From the NCBI GenBank assembly GCA_021234155.1, contig JAJEKV010000045.1:9101105-9165104 (forward strand): 64,000 nt of DNA, read 5' to 3'. Positions within the stretch are counted from its first letter, which is position 1; the number at the start of each line of letters is the position of its first letter. The stretch is from Isoetes taiwanensis (taxonomy: Eukaryota; Streptophyta; Lycopodiopsida; Isoetales; Isoetaceae). The notes beneath the pieces are model-generated. The model was not told the origin of the DNA. It did no database searches and was given only the letters and a program-made list of their open reading frames with translations. The position numbers and the translations under genes are program-made. Positions 22,746 through 34,700 of this stretch are shown piece after piece.

Positions 22746-24112
22746 TAATTATAGATTCTCACGGATTTTGAGAGATCGTGCATTCATTGTCCCAATTTCA
22801 CATATTAGAGACAAATAAAAAATATTTATGACATTAAACCATCGCGGCTAGTGATGATGGCTTACTGACATTCACAAGGCAAAGGAATTTGAATATAGAA
22901 AAGTGATGGTTGATATTGAAGAGGAGGGCGTGATGATATCCATTCCTCATTGAGAAAGAAACAAGCTTGAGATGCTCTATCGGACTTAATTCTTATATAC
23001 ATATAGTGAATACATCTCAAAGAACAAGATGCAAAGAGGTTTGTGGAAGCTCCTAACAAACTAATAGCATTTCTTTGCTGCACTTAGCATGAAATTAAGC
23101 ATTCTAATTTTATTGATTTACTATTTAGAGAGTTAGTCATCTTGCATTACAGGTTTGCTGGAGTTGGCGCTATCTTCTTTTTAAAAGAATCACACTAAGC
23201 GAATAATATATATGCAAAAAAAATGGAACACAATCGTTTCCCATGGTGTGAGATGCTTTCTTGATTGTTGTCAAATTAAACTTAAACACAAGTACCCCTT
23301 CCTATTTGCATCTAAAATACTTTACCACCCCAAGTACATATAGTTATTAGCCCTTTCAAAAAAGCAAACATTCATCAATAAATGAGCAAGTCACATATCC
23401 ACACTTTACTTCAAATAAGACACACATATACTTCTTTTATTAAAAGATAATCAAAGTAATTTTACTATTGGAAGTCATCTTTTTCCAAAAAGATCACACC
23501 AAGCGAACTATGTATATGCTTAAAATTGGAATACACTAAATTCGTATGGTGTGATCCACTTTCTTGTTTATTGTTAATAGATAATAACACCAAGTCCCTC
23601 ATTAATAGTCTCCCATTTGCATATAACGTATGTATCATTCCAAGTTATATTATGTTTTATGAACTAAACTTTTTCAAAGAGGGTCTCAAAAGCAAAATAC
23701 AAACACTTAATCAATAAACCAACACTTTACCAATAACCAAAGCTTTGTTAAATAAGATTTTTATGCTCTTTATCAAACCTAATAATGTTTCCATATGTAA
23801 TACTTTGTTAACTGACCCAAAGGCTCACGAATGCAACATTTTACACATTATGTCTTTGGAGCTTTTGTGTCATGGCATTAGTAAACACCTCTAATGGAGC
23901 AGATATTTTGTACCCATTTTTTCAACATCCCTGTCTGCACGTCTTATCAAACATGTCTTCATTGCAAGGGCGTCATTCTTATAACTTTGAGGCTTGCACA
24001 ATTCGCTTAAAAGAGGTCATGGGACGACTTTCAAGCTCGGCTCCCACAACTTTATAACGTAAAACTAGATGCCCATTGCCCTGAAGGTATATCTTGGAAA
24101 AGCATGTCCCTT
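22746..24112. other. AT-rich intergenic with a duplicated hairpin-bearing repeat
   Basis: Two diverged copies about 305 bp apart (about 23168-23330 and 23476-23640) each carry TCACAC(C/T)AAGCGA facing GGTGTGA at 60-65 bp. A related segment with GCATGGTGTGATTCACG occurs at 38150. The region ends at the chromovirus target site ATGTC (24113-24117). Confidence 0.5.
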
Positions 24113-24117
24113 ATGTC

Positions 24118-25686
24118 TGTGACGTCCCCTACTTTCATTATCACGGGGCACTCTCCGGTATACAAGCGAGAGTTCTTCCCCACACCAGCTCCATCTTTGT
24201 CTGAGGGCCCTCCACATATCACTTGCACCCGTAGCGAGTCCCGGTGGGAAGAGTGAAGGTGTCATTCTACCCCGTCTCCCTCGGGGCCTACCTAGGCTAG
24301 CAGGCGTAAACATACATGTCGATGGTACATACATCAACATCATATGACCATCCGCGAAGGATGGTCCTCCACATATCTGCATAGACAAAGATCGGCACAT
24401 CACATAGGGAATCCTACCCAAGGCTCGGACTCAAGGGGATGGCCCGGCGGCTTGGGTCTCGAGTTCATTGCGCAGCCGAGTTCATGGCAATGGATTGGGG
24501 TACAGCATAAGAACATGGCATAGGGTTGTCCACTCCATCCGCCCCTCCGGTGCACACTTTGCGAGTAGGGTGAAAAGTGTTGGGACTTGGCCCAGCCCGC
24601 CCGGATGCATAGCCAAGGGGGCTATATCTGGGTTGCATCTCCCGGTTCGATGGGGCGGTAGGGATCTCTCCCTCGAGAGATCTACATCTTGACTCAAGGT
24701 GACTAGAGGGCCCTTTGCCCGTATTCGACTTGAACTCAATGGAAGGTCATATTCACCACCTCACGAGTGTCGAGCCCATGCCTTGCCCACACGCAGTGGC
24801 AAGCCATTAGACCTAGTCACAATGATCCCCGGCAGTACTAACACACCATAGGGATCGTTCAAGAGTCAGAACACGAGCCTCCTTATAAGCCCGGTCGGCC
24901 CCTCCACCTACAACCAGGTGGGGCTCTTGTGCACAGGCCGCAACTACAGTGTGCTAGAGAGGCTACTCTAGGAGCATCAACTACAAAGCTTTAGGTCTCT
25001 ACCCCCCTTCCCAATACAAGGAGTTCACAGAGATACATCATCCAAATACATCACAGAAGAACTAAAGAACTAGATCTAATCATAGAGTTAGGTTCTTTAG
25101 TTAGTGTCCGAGATCTAAGATCTAGATAGCTACTATGGGCAATTTAATAGTCTAAACCTCTTGATTCTATGACTAGAAGGCGGTTTAAGCTATTAAATTG
25201 ACCAAACTCTGATCCTTGAGTGGCTCCTCCCGACTGAGTTCGACCATCCTGTTTGGTGGCGGATTCCAGGGGAGGCCCGATGGTGCAATTAAGGCGGCGT
25301 CACGGGGGCGGTTTTGGCTCTGGGGCAGCCAAAGCCCGAGCTCTAAAACCCTAAGGGCGAAAAACTAGCAAGCTAGGGTTTTCCTACCCTAAATAGACAT
25401 GGGGTTTAGGCTAGGGTTTTCAATTACCCAATTTGGCATGTGGGATAATTGGAAAGCCCCCACTTGCCTTTAATGGCTAGGTGGCAAAATATGCCAACAT
25501 GGAAAGGTGTGCCCTCATTAATGTGCACATGTGCACATTAATAATATATGAACACTCTAGCAAGTTGCCCCTAGGGCTACTTACGGCTATCCGTTGGCGT
25601 ACCGTCGGTCGGATTAAGCGTGTATGCGTGTGAGCGGCGATGCGATATCGTCACGGGACATTATCTTTGTCTTTGGAAACGTCACA
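24118..25686 (-). repeat. chromovirus 3' LTR
   Basis: This 1569-bp LTR has terminal TGTGACG/CGTCACA. It matches 36376-37930 almost exactly over long blocks (for example 25015-25200 against 37255-37440), with differences grouped in CG-rich patches. Confidence 0.95.
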
Positions 25687-25700
25687 TTCTCCCCACCTTG
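25687..25700 (-). other. polypurine tract of the chromovirus
   Basis: On the minus strand AAGGTGGGGAGAA lies directly upstream of the 3' LTR, as expected for the plus-strand DNA primer. It fixes the element's orientation. Confidence 0.85.
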
Positions 25701-26551
25701 AAATGATCTTTGTCCCGGCATGGTGGGGTCTCCCCACCTTGGGATCTTCCTAACACGCAACTTTTGCAATCAGCGTGATGCCTACAATATAATATTTATA
25801 CATTTATCACGATTACCCTAAGGTAATTACTTTTAGAACATTATTACGTCATTATATTATGGAATACTTATCAATTCACAACACCATTAACAAGTTATTC
25901 ACTATCTTAAGTTAGACAAAATTTCAACATTTCATATCTATAATTATTGTCCGGGTACTCTTCATTCCTTGCAACACATTCCAACAAAACTTGTGTTGCA
26001 AGTCTTCCATAACTTCGACCTCCTTGCCCTCCCGGGGCTCTCTCTTGGCTGCAGGGTCGACACTACGTTAGTACCGTTTTAATTATTTAATAAATTTTGG
26101 TTATATGGTGACCACCCCACCTATCTACATGAATGCATGGCTAATCTCCGTAGGAAGAGGATGAATCTTCCATAATGGCCGTGGAGGCGGCGCCTATATG
26201 CCTATATGCCGCTCGTGCCTACACCTCTAGTTGCCCGGTGGGAGGATATCCTTCTCGCGTGGGGGTCGTCATGAAGGATAGATTCCTCCTATCAAAGCAT
26301 ATATGGGGCTAAAGGTGCTTTCCCTATCAATGCATTCCTTCATGACCTCCTTTTCTCTCGAGGTCGTCTACTTACAATGGGGACGAGAATAGACTTTCTA
26401 ATCTACCTTCCACTTTCGCCCAATCGAATGCGGTCATGCCTACATTGACATTACACCACGCCCTAGAGATCACCGTAGTGGTCTCATCATCGATAACAAC
26501 ATGCGACCCATACCAAGCGTGGGTTGCATGCGTGGATTATCTATACAAGAA

Positions 26552-26758
26552 TTAACCTACACAAATGTCGACATGCACGAGCGATTTCTTGGGAGATGAC
26601 CTTGCCGTCCCATTGCTCCATAAAGCGTAGATGCTTTGCTTTAGTAAATCCTTCTTAAGTACCCGCGTCGCGTCTTCCAACGGCAAGTGTTTCCACTTGA
26701 CCAAGTATTGGAGGAACTCCGACCTCCTTGTCTTCTTGAAAGCTTTATCAAGAATCAT
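26552..26758 (-). pseudogene. chromovirus chromodomain at integrase C-terminus
   Basis: The minus strand encodes FLQYLVKWKHLPLEDATRVL, the chromodomain signature (Y-L-V-K-W-K-x-L-P-x-E-x-A-T-W) found at the integrase end of chromoviruses, where it can guide integration toward modified chromatin. The expected aromatic W after AT is R here. The segment lies between the integrase C-terminus and the 3' LTR. Confidence 0.85.
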
Positions 26759-27016
26759 TTACGGAACTATTTCCAGCTGCTCCTCCGTCATTTCCAACAA
26801 CGTTGGAGTGTCCAAGACTTAAATGCGGGTTTGGAGTATGCTTCTTCAACAAACTCACGTGGAAGACCTTATGAATCTTTAGGTGTCTTTGGCAAATCCA
26901 ACTTGTAGGATTGATTACCTACTCTCGACTATTACGAAGGTCCGGCCCACCTTGGAGCAAGCTTCTTGCAATTCCCAATCTGACTTCGCTGCTTCACCTT
27001 GATCTTGAGCCAAACA

Positions 27017-27750
27017 TCATCTCCAACTTTGAACTCTCTTACCGGATTCGATGCTTATCGGCGATGCTCTTTTAATGGACTTCTTCTTGCTAGCGGATAT
27101 ACCCTCGAACCTCTTCCACGTTCTGCGCATATCGGCCAACATCTGGCTGCTTGAAACTTCTACTTTTGACGGGGTTGTGCCAAGTAATGCGGAGTTAAAC
27201 ACCTTGATAGCCATAATTGATCATAAATGGCGACATTTGGGACGATTCTGCTTGGTGCTATTGTATGCAAACTCCACCAAGTGAATAAATTCTTCCCACA
27301 TACTTTGCTTATTCCGGACATAGTTTCTTAGCATGTCTTCTAAGATCTGTTGGTCCAATTCGTCCGGCCATCCGTCGAGGATGATGTCTGGCCGTGCTCA
27401 TGGATAGCTTGGTCTGAATCGTCGCGAAGAGGTCTTGCCAAAAGGCACTCATGAACCGGATCCATGGGAGATAATCTCCCTTGGCATGCCATGAAGCACG
27501 AAGATCTCTTTGGTGAAGAGCTTTCTTTGTATCCATAGGCTGTATCGTGGTCACCGCAAGGCACAAAATGTGCCATCTTCGACAACTTATCGACCACTAC
27601 CATCAAGGCATCCTTGCCTCTTCTTTACATTCTTGGGAGTCTGTGATGAAGTCCATCTGATTACCTCCCACTTAGCGTTTGGCACCGCTAATGGCTCTAA
27701 TGCCCCCTGGAATTGAAGTTGCTCCTTCGCCGTGGCTGGCATAGTGACAT
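27017..27750 (-). pseudogene. chromovirus integrase
   Basis: From right to left, MMVVVDKLSKMAHFVPC (27606 downward) is the start of the DDE core (VVVDRLSKxAHF). A frameshifted middle part follows (PMDPVHECLLARPL region). The C-terminal segment VEVSSSQMLADMRRTWKRFE (27214-27017) matches the integrase end of Ty3 elements. The catalytic residues cannot be tracked through the frame changes. Confidence 0.75.
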
Positions 27751-27879
27751 TCCTTGATGTAGCGCTATTTGCTTCTTCATTCCGGCCAATAATAGGCTGC
27801 TGCGCTTTTTTGAAATATGTTTTCATGAATCCCGCATGGCGGTGATTGGGCATTTGTGCGTGTCGTGGAGGATCAATTT

Positions 27880-29800
27880 CCTTACACGATGATTCGCACG
27901 CACAACTTGTTCTTATGGTATAACAGGTTGCCTTCCTTCTTATAATGCTTGAAGGCCTCCCGCTCCTTATCTGTTCTAGCCTCCTTAGAGAGGCTTGCCC
28001 ATACTTCCACGAAATCCACATCCGTTGGCAAAGACTCTTCAATCTTCTTACCAAAGTCATTTGGAGGCGTCGAAATTGCATTGCAATGCACTCTAGTTGT
28101 CGGGGATGCCTTGAAAGCGCATCTGCTACCACATTGAGTTTCCCAGACTTGTAGACTATATCAAAGTCGTATTCTTGAGGAACTCCATCCATCTCCGCTG
28201 CCTCAGTTGAGGTGTGGTTGCGTGAATACATATTGGAGCTCGATGGTCGGGTATCAATTGGAACTTCCTTCCCAAGAGGTAGTGCCTCCATATTCTTAGC
28301 ATACGACAAGCGCAAGCAATTCACGATGCGTGCGTTGGGTAGCGCGTCTCGGCGTCGTTCATCTTCACGGAATCATGCGCTACCACCGCGCTCTTCTTGC
28401 ATAAGCCTTTGCTTTGTAGCTATCTTACTGCGCATCTGTTGCTACAAGCTTATCTTTCTCCGGGTCGGCAAGGTCAAGGCAGGGCTGTCGTCGAGAGCTT
28501 CTTTCAACAATTCAAACCCCTTTTGGGCTTTCTTGTGCCAATGCTCTGCCCAATCTTTCACCTTCTCGCCCTCGTTAAGTGCATTAGCGGGGCTGCTATC
28601 TTAACAAAGTTCTTCCGCGAACTTCTGTAGTACCCTGCTAGGCCAAAAACTTGACCTCGTGCACATTCTTGGTAGCCCGACCCCTTTGAATCAACTGCCT
28701 CAATCTTGGCGGGGTCCGTCGAGATGCCTTCTGCCGAGATCACATGACCAAGGTATTCCACCTTCCACATTGCGAAGTGGCGCCGACAACTTGGCGCATA
28801 CAACCCGGTGCCTCTTCAACTTCTCTAGTACCCTTCTCAAGTGTTGCACGTGCTCTTCAAGGGATCTGCTATACACCAAAATGTCGTCAAAGAAAACAAT
28901 CACAAAGGTGTCCAGGAACTCCCTGAAGATATCGTTCATAAGCCTCATGAACGTTGCGGGGGCATTTGATAAGCCGAAAGGCATCACTGTGAACTCATAA
29001 TGCCCATACCGCGTCCTGAAGGCGGTCTTGTGGATATCCTCCTCCTTTATTCAGTATCGATGATAACTGACCTTAAAGTCGATTTTGGAGAAGATCTTTG
29101 CTCCTTGAAGCTGATCCATCAAGTCGTCCCGATCTTGGAAGCATACTTGTTCTTAATGGTGTGCTTATTCAACCTGTCTATAGTCTATGCACATCCTCAA
29201 AGATCCATCCTTCTTCTTGACAAAAGAATGGGCGCCCAAACGGCGAGACACTAGGTCTAATGAAACCCTAGGTCGAGCGACTCCACCAATGCTTCTTCAG
29301 TTCCGACAACTCCTGCGTTGTCATTCTATATGGAGCCTTGCTTGTTGGCTTTGTTCCCGGTTCGAGTGCTATCTCGCACTCGACTCCTCTATAAGGAGGG
29401 AGCTGCTTGATCTCATCTGGAAAGAGATCGTGGAACTCCGTGATCAACTTAGCTATTTGCCTCGGCAACTTGCTGAGCATCTTGTCTTCTTTGCTTCCTT
29501 CCGATCCCCGCTCACTAATCTCAAGCTTGAAGATGTATGCCACTTGCTTACTCTTGATGCACTTGAACAGTCGTTTAGAAGACATACACTGCATGATGGG
29601 AACAACTTCTTTACCTGTTATCTCAATGATCTTGCCGTCGGGTGCTGGGAAGGTCACCTTCCGCTTTCCACAATCAATAATGGCCCCTGCTGGTCCAAGG
29701 TACTCCATACCTATTATCAAGTCGTATTTCTTAGATGCCCATTACCTCTGCCCCCATCACGGATCTTAATCCCGGCAAGTCGATGTCAAAGTTGATTCTT
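27880..29800 (-). pseudogene. chromovirus protease, reverse transcriptase and RNase H
   Basis: At 29720-29268 are DLIIGMEYLGPAGAIIDC (protease flank) and FPDEIKQLPPYRGVECEI, the RT N-terminus. At 28987-28700 are [14 protein letters not shown] and [10 protein letters not shown], the RT active site (F-x-D-D present). At 28803-28558 is [20 protein letters not shown]. At about 28170-28080 is YDFDIVYKSGKLNVVADALS, the end of RNase H. Frames change at least five times, often in CG-rich spots where the LTR pair also disagrees. True decay and consensus error are both possible. Confidence 0.85.
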
Positions 29801-30309
29801 TTACTGCCCGCGCCACTTGCTCCACTTGCTAAGACAACGGGCCTTGGCTTTGACTTTAATGGTTTCAACTTCAACATTTGAACCATTAGGGAGATGCAAA
29901 GTTATGGCTACTTCCCGATCTATCGACTATAAATGACTTGGCCTTGGCCTTTCCCAACGTGGAAATTACTTTATCTTGGCTTTACGCTTGCTCTGTATCT
30001 ATTACGGCAAAGATATGACACTCACCACGAATGTAGTCGCGGGCCTCCTCGCCGTCGTCGTCCGCAACCAGTGTCCCAATCTCCCAACTCTCGCTAGCGC
30101 CGCACTCATGACATATGGGCAGCCGTTGTCCTATGGCTTTGGCTGGAAACACACGGCACGGTTTGCTTTTCTATGCACTCCACATCTCTTTTCCTTGGGC
30201 ATGGCTGCCGAGAAAGGATCGCACTGCTTTGGAGTAGTTTGACCCTTCCTGTTTGTCTTTGAAAGACACCTGCTTCTTCTCCTGCTGCTTCCCTTGATTG
30301 CCACTATAT

Positions 30310-30947
30310 CATAGCTCGATAGATGCCCGCATCTAAACATTAGATGTGTTAGATCCGCATCTGCACATCATGTCATCGCATCTAACGTAAGATGCTTACA
30401 CACCTTTTAAAAAAAATTAGCCCTTTTTTCCCTTTTTAGGGTTTTGCCTTTGCTAGACATTGCCACACAGCTCCAAAACGATTTTTGGCACTCGGATGGG
30501 GAATTGATTCTCTCTGCTACTCGAATCCAGACCCTTGCAGCCGATTTAACCATATCAGAGCCCATTCAGCCAAAACAGAGCTTTTTTTTTATGACAAACA
30601 TGTAGTTTTCAAGGAATGCCTTGCTTCAACACCTAATGACGGAACTTGCTCTTCAATTCCTTTTCAATCTCACCTAAAACTCATTCAAAAGAGCAACAAC
30701 TTGCATTTAATGATCGGTCCCGAACTTCAGTGGGCATTCAAGCGGCCGCTGATGCATGGTAACAATAGGTATAATAGTAAAGTAATAATAGGTATAATGA
30801 TCAAGGCAAGGCTATTGTAGATTTAGAAGAAATTTTAATTTTACAAACGCATTTTATTCGCATCTAAAAGTATAGATGTTTCGATGCTTACGATGCTTTA
30901 GATCTACGCATCTGACGCATCTATCTTTAGATGCTTTTCAAGCACTG
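30310..30947. mobile_element. hAT-type MITE nested in the chromovirus, 638 bp
   Basis: It is flanked by 8-bp direct repeats CACTATAT (30302-30309 and 30948-30955). Ends read CATAGCTCGATAG and, inverted, CAGTGCTTGAAAAG, imperfect terminal repeats of hAT style. Subterminal parts are packed with GCATCT/AGATGC words in both orientations (for example 30320-30390 and 30855-30935). No transposase is encoded. Removing it and one CACTATAT rejoins chromovirus sequence, so it inserted after the retrotransposon. Confidence 0.85.
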
Positions 30948-31019
30948 CACTATATGGGGCTCTAGCTGGTCCTGGGCTGGCTGTCCTTGGGCTAAAACCG
31001 CTTTCTTGCCTTGCCTTTA

Positions 31020-33790
31020 TCTTGGTATCTTTGTTGCCTCCTATTATTAGAGGTCTGTTCCTTGCAAGCTTATTGCCTTGGACTCAGCTTAGAAATCTTG
31101 TTCTAGGGTTTATTGCCCTTACAAGCTGCGGATCTCCTCATTCAGACCTTCAATGTAACTTTCCTTTGCATGCTTCTCACCTAACTTTGGCACATCTGAC
31201 CTTAGCCTCATAAATTCCTCCGGTGTATTTACATCTTGACTTGTTGCCTTCTTTGCAACTGTAGAACTTCTTTGCATCATCTTGGACTTGTGCTCTCTTG
31301 GAGCGTAATGGCGCTTGAAGGCTTTAGCAAACTTCTTGAACACGCAAGCATCCCCTCGCTTAGGCCATGAGCCTTGGCATAGCCCCTTCCACCAAATGCG
31401 TCTTGCTCCCTTACGGTTATTTGCCACCCCTGCCTTTATCCTTATCCTTCATACCATAGGCATTGCCGTATTCGCTCATCTCGTCAAGCCAAGCCTCTGC
31501 CTCCATGCCTGACCTGTTCTCGCCTGAGAATTGCTCGAGCTTCCTGGCCTTCCAAACATTTCCCAATGCAGAGTCTACTTTCTTCTGGTAGTCAGAGGTT
31601 CTTGTGTCCCTTTGTCGTCCCTCCGGGTGGTTCCTCTTCCTTTTAATGCGCTTTCGGACTTGGTTACGCTCTTCTTCTTCCTCGGAATGGAGTCTGAATC
31701 GAGCTTGAGTCGGAGGAGTCCGGCTGGGGACCTTCCTCTTTGCTCCTCTTCTTGTCTCTACATTCTCCGAAATGATGCTTGCGGCGGTTGGCGTTACCCA
31801 CCGAACCTGCTCCTGCTTGTGCGGCTAGCAAGGCCTTTATCTGTTCGAGGTCCGTCCTCATTTGCGATATTTCTTCTTCTGGGGTCATTTGTCCAAATTC
31901 TTCAAGCAGGTTCCTTGCCGGGCGTGGCCTGGGCGGGCTCTGTTCCCCTGTAAGTTCCCGCAGTTGTCGTTCTCCTGCGCTTAGGCCTCTAGCTGCATAC
32001 ACAAGTGGTTCATATCTACATGGTTAGTTTTCCTTGCTTTCTTGCATTATTTATGTTTGTTGGCATGGTTGAGGGACACAAAATATATCAACAAAACATT
32101 TATAGTGCAAAGAGAATGTTATATTTATATTTTATATTACACTAATACAAGAACTTGCAACTCACGCTAATCATTTCTGTGATGTCGGTAAGATGGATTA
32201 TCCTCCGGGAACTTTTCACTTGGGCATTTCCCCTTTGAATGGCCCAAGTTCCTAAGAACATTAGCTGGAGATCCACCTTGTAATGCCCTTGCCAAATCTT
32301 CTATTCTGCGGTGGGAGGTATAAGGCTGCTTTTGCCTTGGCAGTCTTGCTGCCGCCTTGTAAGGTATGGCGAAGTCGAAGGCGTCGAGTGCTACCGCTCT
32401 TTTCACGGGGATTGCATACCGGTGTTAAGGGGTAGCCGTGCATGCCGGCGAATCCTGAGAGTGCAATCAGCGGCGATACTCCTTCCTGCGCCTCACGGGG
32501 GTGAATTTGCGGTGGATAACGCTATTCTTCCATCCATCGGCAATGGCGGGTAATAAGCGTAGTGACACATGCGTTACGAGGCGGGTCCTCGGCCACTCGG
32601 TATCCAGCTTCCGTATGCCTTCCGAAATCATCAACCTCCACCGTGGTGACTCCACCGTAGTCTCATTTCTTTGAAACCCTCACGAGGTCGAATTCGCTTG
32701 TCCTATCCGGGGAGGTGCTGCGGGGCGAGCTTCTGTCAGTTAGGATGTTTGAGGTCGCATAAGCGGATCCCCATCTGTTCTGGAGAGCAAGGAACTCTTC
32801 CTCCGTCGGTAGCTTGTTCTCGGCCTTGTGCGCCTCCATAATCCTGCCTGATGTTGTTTGTAGGCTTGGATGTGGGAGGTAAACTCTCCCGTGTAAGTGT
32901 CGGCTTCCCTTACTTGGAGGGGAAGTCGGACTCTCCTGACGATGAAGTCGTCCAAGTCCGCTCTTCGGAGTTGGTGCGGCAACTCTTGGTCGGTACTCCC
33001 TTTCCCTGCACTCCGGGAGGTTTTTGAATGTCGCTTAGGAGCGTAAACTCCTCACCTTCGGCGATAATGGGAGCTAGGCTTGTGATGCCTAACCCGGGGT
33101 GGCGCGACTCACGAGTCTCTGCCGGGCTTCTTTCAAGTCTTGCCACTCCCCTCGCGCTTATCGCCGCTCCTCTGCTGGGGTCGAGCTTCGACATCGTCTT
33201 CCTCCTCCTCGATTTCCTCGCTCATCCGGAAGTCTTCTTCCTTCCCTTCCCGCTCCTGTTCATCTTACCGTGAGGAGCCGTTGTTCTCTTGCTATGGCTA
33301 ATGGGTCCACGTCCATGGGGAATGGAGGTTTCCCCACGGTGTTCTCGACGGTGGGTGAGAAAGATTGCCGTATGGTGTTGAAAGAGAAGTACTTGGTCCC
33401 GCTGGACGTTAGGACCATTGGCTCGGTGTGCGGTGCGCTTTGTTTGTGAGGTATTTGGCGATGTTAGGGACATCGTCTAATCTTTTCCGCGAGGGACTGT
33501 CTAGGAACAAAATATCCTACACAAGGGGAGTTGCACTAAGCACGCTGGTTCTACCCTAGCTTGGAACTTCGTCAAGACTCTACTATAAGGGGTCGGGGTG
33601 CGTGCAAGGTTGCTTGGGCGTCTACCTCCTTCAAGAAGATTTGGAAGATTTGGTCGACGTCGGCCTCAAGAACATGAGCCGGGCGTTGTACCATCTCTGG
33701 AAATCGAAGTTGCCATTGATTAATTGCGAGAAGAGGGTAAACAAACGGTTGCAAAGGCGCCTCGAGGGGAGTTGGGAAATCGGCTAGAAG
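31020..33790 (-). pseudogene. chromovirus gag region
   Basis: Minus-strand pieces include FKRHYAPREHKSKMMQ and EEFMRLRSDVPKLGEKHAKE (31427-31119), the retrotransposon gag core. Upstream are MTPEEEISQMRTDLEQIKAL (about 32000-31664) and LPHQLRRADLDDFIVRRVRL (32982-32740). A Cys/His-rich patch near 30200-30130, beyond the MITE, may be the zinc knuckle. Frames break repeatedly and the N-terminus is not defined; a basic ORF ends near 33790. Confidence 0.65.
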
Positions 33791-34037
33791 GGCGGGAGCA
33801 GATTTGTAGGGTGCTATCCGAGAAGTGGCGGGTCTATTTATAGAAAAAGGGGGAAACCCTATTTTTTGGATGACTTGAAAATTTCCTAGGATTGGGTAAT
33901 TCTAACTTATCTCGAGGTCAAAATAGGAGTTTGAGGACTATAGGAGATGCTTGAGCAAGGCTAGGTTACCTAAAAGATGCTATCACGATAGGTTGAAGGT
34001 GACTTTGACAAGTCCTCGGTGAAAAAATTGGTAAGAG

Positions 34038-34301
34038 GTCTCACGGCTTAGCCTTCGCTTCAAAACTAACTTTTTGTTTTGCGACGGTAGCGAGCCGTGA
34101 GACATCGATCTCATTCGATCAAAGATGTCCAACTTGGGTAAACTAGTGGTGTAAGGGTGATGGGCTCATCAAATTAGGCGAGAATCGACCCCTTATTTGG
34201 TCAATTTGGAGCTGTTTTGGTCAAGCTTGGGCGAGGTCTCACGACTTAGCCTCGCTTCAATCCTAACTTTTGTTTTTTGCGACGGGCGCGAGCTGTGAGA
34301 C
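34038..34301 (-). ncRNA. leader hairpins 1 and 2 (GTCTCACGGCT...AGCCGTGAGAC)
   Basis: Two inverted repeats, 34038-34103 and 34236-34301, each pair GTCTCACG(G/A)CTTAGCC-type arms with a GCGAGC(C/T)GTGAGAC arm around a loop containing TTTTGCGAC. They are 198 bp apart and share sequence with hairpins 3 and 4. Confidence 0.75.
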
Positions 34302-34461
34302 ATCATGTCTCTCGGCTCCCAAATGTCCTATTTCAATTGAAATAAAAGCTAAAACTTATTAATTTGCTCTAATTACTCAAGTTTATGTCATCAAGGTACA
34401 CAAAATTGCTCTATATTACAAAATTTTTAATTATTTACAACAAAAGTTTCTAAGGCGTTCT

Positions 34462-34503
34462 CCTTAATGCGGGTCGCAAGACTCATGTCTTGTCGCATTA
34501 AGG
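34462..34503. ncRNA. leader hairpin CCTTAATGCG...CAAGAC-TCAT-GTCTTG...CGCATTAAGG
   Basis: A 42-nt inverted repeat with a TCAT loop lies in the chromovirus leader. Stem arms match except for a small bulge (GGT/T) in the middle. Confidence 0.65.
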
Positions 34504-34700
34504 TTACCCGCTTAAGTGGATAGTGCAGTGTTGAATCTTCAAAATGTTGTACTATCTTTGCCTCGGCCGCCTCTTGCATTGCCAGCGGCCCTCGTCCCGT
34601 GACTCTAAAGTCTTGCTTAGAGGCTGCATCACTTCACGCACCAACCGGCGAGAAGGGGCACGGGGATTAGGAGGCCGTACCAGCTGCTTGTTGGAAGTGT

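Noticed and set aside
28212-29795. Plus-strand ORFs up to 202 codons
   Set aside because: They are antisense to chromovirus pol and have no motifs of their own.
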